DNA of 64,000 nt, taken from assembly GCF_020711255.1 (NCBI RefSeq), contig NZ_JAJFAW010000007.1:141571-205570 (forward strand), in the 5' to 3' direction. The position numbers were made by a program, and so were the translations under genes. Position 1 is the first letter of the stretch; the number at the start of each line of letters is the position of its first letter. Below, piece after piece: positions 57,418 through 64,000 of this stretch. The notes under the pieces were generated by a model. The model worked only from the letters and a program-made list of their open reading frames with translations. It was not told the origin of the DNA and ran no database searches. This stretch comes from Hymenobacter plasmatis (GTDB lineage Bacteria > Bacteroidota > Bacteroidia > Cytophagales > Hymenobacteraceae).

Positions 57418-58311
57418 ATGTATTTCGACAGTAGCACCCTCGTCTTTCTCGACGGGGAATTTATGCCCGCCGAGCAAGCCACCTGCGGGGCCTATGCCCA
57501 ATCCTTGCACTACGGCTATGCCGTGTTCGAGGGCATTCGGGCCTACAGCACGCCCGGCGGTACGCGCATTTTCAAAGCCCGCGAGCACTACGAGCGGCTG
57601 CACTATTCCTGCCAGTCCATCGGCCTGCCGCTGGGCTACTCGGTGGAGGAGCTCACCGAAATCAGCTACGAGCTACTGGCCAAAAACAACCTCTCGGACG
57701 CCTATATCCGGCCGCTGGCCTACGCCGCCACCCCGCACATGACGCTCACCGCGCCCCCCACCGGCAACCTGCTGATGGCCGTGTGGCACTGGGGCAAGTA
57801 CCTCGGCAACCAGAGCCTACGCCTCACGGTGTCGCCCTACGAGCGGCCCAACCCCAAGGCCGTGCCCATCGAGGCCAAAGTATCGGGCCACTACGCCAAC
57901 TCCATCATTGCCAGCTCCGAAGCCAAGGGTCGCGGCTTCGACGAAGCCCTGCTGCTGGACATGAACGGCTACGTGGCCGAGGGGCCGGGGGCCAACTTCT
58001 TCTTCGAGAAAGACGGCGAATTGTTCACCGCGCCGGGCGGCAGTATCCTGCGCGGCATCACCCGCAACACCATCATCGACCTGGCCCGGGAAGAAGGGAT
58101 TTCGGTCACCGAAAAGTTCTTCAAACCAGCTGAGCTGCAGGGTGCAACCGGTGCCTTTATGACCGGTACTGCTGCCGAGGTAGTGGGTGTAGCCTCCGTC
58201 GACGACTTCCTGTTTCCAACGCCCTTTGAGCAAACCCTGGGGGCGCGCCTAGCCGCCCGCTACAGCGCGCTGGTAACGGGGCAGCAGGAGCCTGCGGCAG
58301 TAGCCGTCTGA
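57418..58311 (+). CDS. ilvE: Branched-chain amino-acid aminotransferase
   Basis: PLP enzyme that makes valine, leucine and isoleucine from their 2-oxo acids with glutamate as donor. 297 residues. The PLP lysine is in IEAKVSGHYANSIIASSEAK; EGPGANFFFE and SILRGITRNTIIDLA are conserved class IV motifs; the N-terminus LVFLDGEFMPAEQA fits. First gene of the ilv operon. GltBD at 49-55 kb supplies its amino donor. A family A repeat follows its stop codon. Confidence 0.95.
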   Translation: MYFDSSTLVFLDGEFMPAEQATCGAYAQSLHYGYAVFEGIRAYSTPGGTRIFKAREHYERLHYSCQSIGLPLGYSVEELTEISYELLAKNNLSDAYIRPLAYAATPHMTLTAPPTGNLLMAVWHWGKYLGNQSLRLTVSPYERPNPKAVPIEAKVSGHYANSIIASSEAKGRGFDEALLLDMNGYVAEGPGANFFFEKDGELFTAPGGSILRGITRNTIIDLAREEGISVTEKFFKPAELQGATGAFMTGTAAEVVGVASVDDFLFPTPFEQTLGARLAARYSALVTGQQEPAAVAV

Positions 58312-58326
58312 TTAAAAATATAAAAG

Positions 58327-58420
58327 GTCGGCATGCCGAGCGTAGCCAAGCATCTCTACCTCAATACTAATTCAATCAGCTCAACGAAGCGGTAAAGATG
58401 CTTCGCTGCGCTCGGCATGA
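58327..58420 (+). repeat. Palindromic repeat, family A copy 5 (ilvE-ilvD gap)
   Basis: Arms 58332-58360 and 58391-58420 pair with a few mismatches; loop CTAATTCAATCAGCTCAACGAAGC in plus orientation, pointing with ilvE. It fills most of the 139-bp gap. Confidence 0.88.
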
Positions 58421-58450
58421 CGGTCAGGCGACCTTCTGAAATTCTAACTC

Positions 58451-60124
58451 ATGGTCCTCAACAAATACAGCCGCATCTACACCCAGGACGACAGCCTGCC
58501 GGCCTCGCAAGCCATGCTCATCGGAGCAGGCTTGTCGGAGGACGACTTGCGCAAGCCGTTTGTGGGCGTGTGCTCCACGGGTTTTGAGGGCAACACCTGC
58601 AACATGCATCTCGACGGCCTGGCCAACGAGGTGAAGCGCGGCCTGGCGGCCCAGGGCCTGGTGGGGCTGCGCTTCAACACCATCGGCGTAAGCGACGGCA
58701 TCACCAACGGCACGCCCGGTATGCGCTACTCCCTGGTGTCGCGCGAAATCATCGCCGATTCCATTGAGGCCATGGCCGGGGCCCACAATTACGACGCCCT
58801 GGCCTGCGTGGTAGGCTGCGACAAGAACATGCCCGGCGCGCTCATTGCCATGGCCCGGCTCAACCGCCCAGCCCTGATGGTGTACGGCGGCACCATCAAG
58901 GGCGGCACCTTCAAAGGCCAACAGCTCAATATTGTATCGTGCTTCGAAGCCTACGGGCAGAAGCTGCGCGGCCAGCTTTCGCAGGAAGATTACCGCGGCA
59001 TTATCAACAATGCCTGCCCCGGGCCCGGCGCCTGCGGCGGCATGTACACGGCCAACACCATGGCCGCCGCCATCGAGACGCTGGGCATGTCGGTACCGTT
59101 CTCGGCTTCGTCTACGGCGGTTAGCGCTTCCAAAATGCAGGAGTGTCTCGACACCGGCCACTACCTGCGCCTTTTGCTGGAGCGCGACATCAAGCCCCGC
59201 GACATTCTGGTGCGTGAGGCTTTCGAGAATGCCATGGTGGTCACCACCGTGCTCGGCGGCTCAACCAATGCCGTGATTCACCTCATGGCCATTGCCGATG
59301 CCGCCGGGGTGAAGCTCACGCTGGCCGACTTCCAGGCCATCAGCAACCGGGTGCCGGTGCTGGCCGATTTGAAGCCCAGCGGCAAGTATTTGATGGAAGA
59401 CCTCTCGGTCCTGGGCGGCGTGCCGGCCGTGCTGAAAACCTTGCTCAACGAAGGCCTGATTACCGGCGACACCCTCACCGTAACCGGCCAGACCCTGGCC
59501 GAAAACCTCACCGATATCCGTCCACTGGGCGCCGAGCAAGACCTGCTGCGCCCCAGCTCAAATCCACTCAAGGGAGACGGCCACATTCAGATTCTCTACG
59601 GCAATCTGGCCCCGGATGGCGCGGTTGCCAAGATTTCGGGCAAAGAGGGCGAGCAGTTTGCCGGCCCGGCCATCGTGTTCGACTCCGAGGAAGCGATAAA
59701 TGAAGGCCTGGCTCAAGGCCTGGTAAAGGCTGGACACGTGGTCGTAATTCGCTACGTAGGCCCAAAAGGCGGCCCGGGCATGCCCGAAATGCTCAAGCCG
59801 ACCTCGGCCATAATGGGGGCAGGGCTTGGCGATAAAGTGGCCCTGCTGACCGATGGGCGCTTTTCGGGCGGCACGCACGGCTTCGTTATCGGCCACGTCT
59901 GCCCCGAAGCCTACGACGGCGGCCCCATTGCCTTGGTCGAAAACGGCGACTGGATAGTGCTCGACGCCAGCAAAAACACAATAGACATGCACGTGGATGC
60001 GGCCGTGCTGCAGGCCCGCCGCGATCAGTGGCGCCCGCCCATGCCCAATGCCGCCCGCGGCGTGCTGCGCAAGTACATCCGCACCGTGGGCAGCGCCAGC
60101 ACCGGCTGTATTACAGACCAGTAG
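58451..60124 (+). CDS. ilvD: Dihydroxy-acid dehydratase
   Basis: Fe-S enzyme converting 2,3-dihydroxy-isovalerate (and the methylvalerate) to the 2-oxo acid, the third step of valine/isoleucine synthesis. 557 residues. Cluster cysteines in [23 protein letters not shown] and [17 protein letters not shown]-terminal [15 protein letters not shown]. The stop codon TAG lies in the first bases of a palindrome that fills the gap to ilvB. Confidence 0.96.
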   Translation: MVLNKYSRIYTQDDSLPASQAMLIGAGLSEDDLRKPFVGVCSTGFEGNTCNMHLDGLANEVKRGLAAQGLVGLRFNTIGVSDGITNGTPGMRYSLVSREIIADSIEAMAGAHNYDALACVVGCDKNMPGALIAMARLNRPALMVYGGTIKGGTFKGQQLNIVSCFEAYGQKLRGQLSQEDYRGIINNACPGPGACGGMYTANTMAAAIETLGMSVPFSASSTAVSASKMQECLDTGHYLRLLLERDIKPRDILVREAFENAMVVTTVLGGSTNAVIHLMAIADAAGVKLTLADFQAISNRVPVLADLKPSGKYLMEDLSVLGGVPAVLKTLLNEGLITGDTLTVTGQTLAENLTDIRPLGAEQDLLRPSSNPLKGDGHIQILYGNLAPDGAVAKISGKEGEQFAGPAIVFDSEEAINEGLAQGLVKAGHVVVIRYVGPKGGPGMPEMLKPTSAIMGAGLGDKVALLTDGRFSGGTHGFVIGHVCPEAYDGGPIALVENGDWIVLDASKNTIDMHVDAAVLQARRDQWRPPMPNAARGVLRKYIRTVGSASTGCITDQ

Positions 60125-60208
60125 GGTGCGGGGCTTGCCCCCGCCCGTCGTTGAACGGAATCGCTAAAGCAGTACGGATAACGGGCGGGGACAAGCCCCG
60201 CACCCTAC
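60121..60208. repeat. Inverted repeat, family F (ilvD-ilvB gap)
   Basis: Arms 60121-60148 and 60181-60208 pair at 27 of 28 positions (GTAGGGTGCGGGGCTTGCCC...); 32-base loop with CGTTGAACGG. The left arm includes the ilvD stop codon. The only copy seen in this window. Confidence 0.88.
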
Positions 60209-60234
60209 TGCATCAACCTAAAATTTTTCCCGCT

Positions 60235-61971
60235 ATGAGCACGCAAGCACAACCCGTTCTGGAGGCCACCACGGCCGAAACCCGCGAAATCTCCGGGGCC
60301 GAAGTGCTGCTGCGCGGGCTACTGGCCGAAGGCGTGGATACCATTTTTGGGTATCCGGGCGGGGCCATTCTGCCCATTTACGACGCCCTGTACGACTTCA
60401 AGGAGGAGCTGAACCACGTGCTGGTGCGGCATGAGCAGGGTGGCATTCACGCCGGGCAGGGCTACGCCCGCGCCTCGGGCAAGGTGGGGGTGGTGTTTGC
60501 TACCAGCGGCCCGGGCGCTACCAACCTGATTACAGGCCTGGCCGATGCCCAGATTGACAGCACGCCGCTGGTGTGCATCACGGGGCAGGTGTTTGCGCAC
60601 TTGCTGGGCTCCGATGCCTTTCAGGAAACCGACGTCATCAACATCACGGCCCCGGTCACGAAGTGGAACTACCAGATAACCGAGGCCAGCGAAATCCCCA
60701 GCATCCTGGCCAAGGCCTTCTACATTGCCCGCAGCGGCCGGCCCGGCCCGGTACTCATTGACATCACCAAAAACGCGCAGCTCGACAAGATTCCTTTTGC
60801 CGGCTACGAGCCCTGCACGCACATACGCAGCTACCGGCCCGCGCCGGTGGTGCGGCCCCAGGCCGTGACCCAGGCGGCCGACCTCATCAACCAGGCCCAG
60901 CGGCCGCTGGTGCTCTGGGGGCAGGGCGTGGTACTGGGCGGCGCCGAACGCGAGTTTCAGGCCTTCATCGAGAAAAGCGGCATTCCCGCGGCCTGGACCA
61001 TCCTCGGGGCCGGTGTGCTGCCCGCCGACCACCCCCTGAACGTGGGCATGCTGGGCATGCACGGCAACTACGGCCCCAACGTGCTCACCAACGAGTGCGA
61101 CGTGCTGATTGCCATCGGCATGCGCTTCGACGACCGGGTGACCGGCCGCCTCGACAAGTACGCCCGGCAGGCTCAGGTGATTCACCTCGACATCGACCCC
61201 AGCGAAATCGACAAAAACGTGGCTACCACCGTGGCCGTGTGGGGTGACTGCAAGCAAACCCTGCCCATGCTCACGCGGCAAGTGGCCGAGCGCACGCACC
61301 CGGCCTGGCGGCAGCGGTTTGCCGAGTTCCAGGCCGAGGAAGTGGACGTGGTAATCCGCGAAGCGCTGTTTCCGACGTCGGCTGAGCTGACCATGGGCGA
61401 GGTCGTGCAGCAGCTCAACGAGCTAACCCAGGGCGAGGCCATTTTGGTGACCGACGTGGGCCAGCACCAGATGGTGACCTGCCGCTACGCCCGGCTCAAC
61501 GAGTCGCGCCGGCACATCACCAGCGGGGGGCTGGGCACCATGGGCTTCGCGCTGCCGGCCGCCATCGGGGCCAAGTTTGGGCAGCCGGCGCGTACGGTGG
61601 TGGCCATCATCGGCGACGGCGGCGTGCAGATGACCATTCAGGAATTGGGCACGCTTATGCAAACCGGAATTGCCGTGAAAATCATCGTGCTCAACAACCA
61701 GTTTCTGGGCATGGTGCGGCAGTGGCAGGAACTGTTCAGCGCCCGGCGCTACTCCTTTGTTGACATACAAAGCCCTGATTACGTGACCGTGGCGCGGGGC
61801 TACCGCATCGAAGGTCAAAGCGTCACGGACCGCGCCGCGCTTGGGCCCGCGCTGCAGGCCATGCTGGCGCATCCCGGCTCCTACATGCTGGAGGTAATGG
61901 TGGCCCAGGAGCAAAACATCTTTCCCATGGTGCCGCAGGGCTGCAGCGTGAGTGAAATCCGGCTCAAGTAA
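60235..61971 (+). CDS. ilvB: Acetolactate synthase large subunit
   Basis: Thiamine-diphosphate enzyme that condenses pyruvate into acetolactate (or acetohydroxybutyrate), the first common step of branched-chain synthesis. 578 residues from ATG 60235; the longer frame upstream overlaps ilvD and the palindrome. Motifs: GYPGGAILPIYDAL, the catalytic glutamate in RHEQGGIHAGQGYA, TSGPGATNLITGLADAQIDS, thiamine motif GDGGVQMTIQELG...NN, and the FAD/quinone-like QFLGMVRQWQELF. It pairs with ilvN next door (46-bp gap). Confidence 0.97.
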   Translation: MSTQAQPVLEATTAETREISGAEVLLRGLLAEGVDTIFGYPGGAILPIYDALYDFKEELNHVLVRHEQGGIHAGQGYARASGKVGVVFATSGPGATNLITGLADAQIDSTPLVCITGQVFAHLLGSDAFQETDVINITAPVTKWNYQITEASEIPSILAKAFYIARSGRPGPVLIDITKNAQLDKIPFAGYEPCTHIRSYRPAPVVRPQAVTQAADLINQAQRPLVLWGQGVVLGGAEREFQAFIEKSGIPAAWTILGAGVLPADHPLNVGMLGMHGNYGPNVLTNECDVLIAIGMRFDDRVTGRLDKYARQAQVIHLDIDPSEIDKNVATTVAVWGDCKQTLPMLTRQVAERTHPAWRQRFAEFQAEEVDVVIREALFPTSAELTMGEVVQQLNELTQGEAILVTDVGQHQMVTCRYARLNESRRHITSGGLGTMGFALPAAIGAKFGQPARTVVAIIGDGGVQMTIQELGTLMQTGIAVKIIVLNNQFLGMVRQWQELFSARRYSFVDIQSPDYVTVARGYRIEGQSVTDRAALGPALQAMLAHPGSYMLEVMVAQEQNIFPMVPQGCSVSEIRLK

Positions 61972-62017
61972 GAGCCCGTGTCCAGCGCAGCCCAACGGCC
62001 TTAATCAGACCTCACCC

Positions 62018-62608
62018 ATGGAACGCCAGGAGTACAACATCACGGCTTACACCGAAAATCACATTGGCTTGCTCAACCGCATTGCCATCATCTTTTCGCG
62101 CCGCAAAATCAACATCGAGAGCCTGAACACCTCGCCGTCGGAGATTGAGGGCATTCACCGCTTCAACATTGTCATTACCGAAACTGAGGAAGTGGTGCGC
62201 AAAATCTGCCGGCATATTGAGAAGCAGGTGGAAGTGCTGAAAGTGTACTACAACACCAACGACGAGGTGATTTGGCAGGAAATGGCCCTCTACAAAGTGC
62301 CCACCGACATCATCGCCGAGCGGGCCTTGGTGGAGCGCCTGCTGCGCGAAAACGGCGCCCGCGCCGTGGTTATCCGCAAGGACTACACGGTGTTTGAAAC
62401 CACCGGCCACCGCCAGGAAACCGACAACCTGATTCGGGTGCTCGAGCCGTTTGGCCTCATCGAATTCGTGCGCAGCGCTCGCATCGCCATCATTAAGGCC
62501 AGCGACGGTTTCCATCTCAAACTGAACGAGTTTGAAGAAACCCAGCCCAGCGACGAAGTCATCGAAAACGAATACCTCAACGACCGCGACGGCGTGTTCG
62601 CAATGTGA
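62018..62608 (+). CDS. ilvN: Acetolactate synthase small (regulatory) subunit
   Basis: 196 residues from ATG 62018. N-terminal ACT domain (YNITAYTENHIGLLNRIAII, then INIESLNTSPSEIEGIHRFN) binds valine for feedback inhibition; the C-terminal half (ALVERLLRENGARAVVIRKD, ETDNLIRVLEPFGLIEFV) is the usual second domain. Directly after ilvB. A family B palindrome separates it from ilvC. Confidence 0.95.
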   Translation: MERQEYNITAYTENHIGLLNRIAIIFSRRKINIESLNTSPSEIEGIHRFNIVITETEEVVRKICRHIEKQVEVLKVYYNTNDEVIWQEMALYKVPTDIIAERALVERLLRENGARAVVIRKDYTVFETTGHRQETDNLIRVLEPFGLIEFVRSARIAIIKASDGFHLKLNEFEETQPSDEVIENEYLNDRDGVFAM

Positions 62609-62609
62609 T

Positions 62610-62685
62610 GTAGCGTGGACTCTGCGAGTCCGCGCATGAACGAAACCCGAGCCATCCACGCGCGGACTCGCAGAGTCCACGCTAC
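62610..62685. repeat. Palindromic repeat, family B copy 2 (ilvN-ilvC gap)
   Basis: Arms 62610-62635 and 62660-62685 are perfectly complementary over 26 bp and identical to copy 1 at 505-576; the 24-base loop is different. Confidence 0.92.
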
Positions 62686-62716
62686 AAACTAATTCCAAAC
62701 CCAACCCCCACTAACC

Positions 62717-63784
62717 ATGGCACAAATCAATTTTGGCGGCATCGATGAAAACGTAGTCACCCGCGACGAATTCCCCTTGGCAAAAGCTCTGGAAGTGCTG
62801 CAGGACGACACCATTGCCGTCATCGGCTATGGCGTGCAGGGCCCCGGCCAAGCGCTGAACATGCGCGACAACGGCTTCAACGTCATCGTAGGGCAGCGCC
62901 AGGGCACGGCCTCCTGGACCCGGGCAATAAAAGATGGTTGGGTGGAGGGCGAAACGCTGTTTTCGCTGGAGGAAGCGGCCGAGCGCGGCACCATCGTGTG
63001 CAACCTGCTGTCGGATGCCGGCCAGATTGCGCTGTGGCCCATGCTGAAAGAGCGCCTCACACCGGGCAAAACGCTGTACTTCTCGCACGGCTTCGGCATT
63101 ACGTTCAACGACCAGACGGGCATCATCCCGCCCGCCGACGTGGACGTAATTCTGGTGGCGCCCAAGGGCAGCGGCACCAGCCTGCGGCGCCTGTTTCTGG
63201 CCGGGGGCGGGCTCAACTCCTCGTTCGCCGTGTTCCAGGATGCTACCGGGCATGCCTATGAAAAGGCCGTAGCCATGGGCATCGGCGTGGGCTCGGGCTA
63301 CCTGTTCGAAACCGACTTTAAGAAGGAAGTGTACTCCGACCTCACCGGCGAGCGCGGCGTGCTGATGGGTGCCCTGGCCGGCATCATCGAGGCCCAGTAC
63401 CAGGTGCTGCGCCAGCGCGGCCACTCGCCCTCCGAAGCTTTCAACGAAACCGTGGAAGAGCTCACCCAGAGCTTGGTGCCGCTGGTGGGCGAAAACGGCA
63501 TGGACTGGATGTTTGCCAACTGCTCCGTAACAGCCCAACGCGGCGCCCTGGACTGGAAAGGCCGCTTCCGCGAAGCCACCCTGCCGGTGCTCAACGAGCT
63601 CTACGACAGCGTGGCCAGCGGCGAGGAAGCCCGCCGCACCATCGAGCGGGGCAGCACGCCCAACTACCGCTCGGAGCTGGAAGCCGAGCTGAAAGAAGTG
63701 GGCGACTCCGAGCTGTGGCAGACCGGCGCCACCGTGCGCCAGCTACGCTCAAAAGCCGCTGAAAAGGTGGAGGAATTGGGCTAA
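62717..63784 (+). CDS. ilvC: Ketol-acid reductoisomerase
   Basis: Isomerises and reduces acetolactate with NADPH, the second step of the pathway. 355 residues, class I length. Nucleotide motif GYGVQGPGQALNMRD near 38, followed by the phosphate-binding GQRQGTASW. SHGFGITF carries the catalytic histidine, and the C-terminal knot has Mg ligands in DLTGERGVLMGALAGIIEAQ and the later EEL(TQS) helix. Last visible gene of the operon. A family A repeat follows. Confidence 0.96.
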   Translation: MAQINFGGIDENVVTRDEFPLAKALEVLQDDTIAVIGYGVQGPGQALNMRDNGFNVIVGQRQGTASWTRAIKDGWVEGETLFSLEEAAERGTIVCNLLSDAGQIALWPMLKERLTPGKTLYFSHGFGITFNDQTGIIPPADVDVILVAPKGSGTSLRRLFLAGGGLNSSFAVFQDATGHAYEKAVAMGIGVGSGYLFETDFKKEVYSDLTGERGVLMGALAGIIEAQYQVLRQRGHSPSEAFNETVEELTQSLVPLVGENGMDWMFANCSVTAQRGALDWKGRFREATLPVLNELYDSVASGEEARRTIERGSTPNYRSELEAELKEVGDSELWQTGATVRQLRSKAAEKVEELG

Positions 63785-63823
63785 ACTGCTGCTGCTTGAT
63801 TGAAGCAGAACAATGTAACAAAA

Positions 63824-63919
63824 CCGTCATGCAGAGCGCAGCGAAGCATCTCTACCTCGGGAGTAATCCCTTCGGCTCAACGAAGCGGTAAAGATGCTTC
63901 GCTGCGCTCTGCATGACGG
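63824..63919 (+). repeat. Palindromic repeat, family A copy 6 (after ilvC)
   Basis: Arms CCGTCATGCAGAGCGCAGCG... at 63824-63856 and 63887-63919 pair with one or two mismatches; loop GAGTAATCCCTTCGGCTCAACGAAGC, in plus orientation, pointing with ilvC. Confidence 0.9.
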
Positions 63920-64000
63920 TCTGATTAGGGTGTGTGAACAGTTTTTAACCAGATTAAAGTAGCTCCCAATTGGAACCAGGCGAAAAAGCACTCGGGTCGT
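63920..64000. other. Right window edge, no gene seen
   Basis: 81 bases with no clear coding frame or site. Confidence 0.4.

Overview
The window is a stretch of ordinary chromosomal backbone from a GC-rich member of the Bacteroidota. A Hymenobacter-like member of the Cytophagales is the best guess. The evidence is high GC with GC-rich codon use, several -7 boxes of the Bacteroidota type (TAnnTTTG, usually TACCTTTG), and Bacteroidota-typical families: DUF5916, DUF5723 and DUF6702 proteins, a long S16, an LptD/amidase/MlaD neighbourhood, and a beta-propeller of the kind found in gliding-bacteria surface proteins. The species assignment is inference. I see no rRNA, tRNA, prophage, transposase, CRISPR array or secretion cluster.

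Layout. 1-7.1 kb (minus strand): rpsP-rimM-trmD (trmD cut by the window edge), a fatty-acid desaturase, an RluA-type pseudouridine synthase, creD, panB and a degenerate receiver-domain protein. 7.1-14 kb: envelope genes lptD (minus) and, divergently, a cell-wall amidase and an MlaD-like protein, then an acyl-CoA carboxylase beta subunit. 14-24.5 kb: small and unassigned genes (an AT-rich lipoprotein, a PH-SHOCT protein, a HEAT-like protein), poxB, a SirB1-like protein, a redoxin, a phosphopantetheinyl transferase, a WD40 protein, a DivIVA-domain protein and folB. 24.5-28 kb: a BlaI-type repressor and M56 (BlaR1-like) protease pair behind three perfect operator palindromes. 28-43 kb: secreted and envelope proteins (DUF5916, subtilase, DUF5723 barrel, beta-propeller, GT87 membrane protein, L,D-transpeptidase, YncE-phosphoesterase lipoprotein), plus meaB. 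43-49 kb: DUF6702, rseP, dxr, a GAF protein and a geranylgeranyl-reductase-like flavoprotein. 49-57 kb: gltD, gltB and a large helical-repeat protein. 57.4-63.8 kb: the branched-chain amino-acid operon ilvE-ilvD-ilvB-ilvN-ilvC.

The most unusual signal lies between the genes. At least five families of long, perfect or near-perfect palindromes (26-41 bp arms, some nested) sit at gene ends and inside operons, including four sites in the ilv cluster and one between rimM and trmD. One family (six copies of about 95-105 bp) has an asymmetric conserved loop, and every copy that follows a gene points the same way relative to that gene. A short word, GTTGARC (often GTTGAGCTAA), recurs in the loops of three otherwise unrelated families, stands alone in intergenic DNA, and appears inside genes using codons (TTA GCT CAA) that are otherwise uncommon here. 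I regard this word-plus-palindrome system, and the BlaI/M56 operator array, as the items most worth following up. All counts were made by eye.
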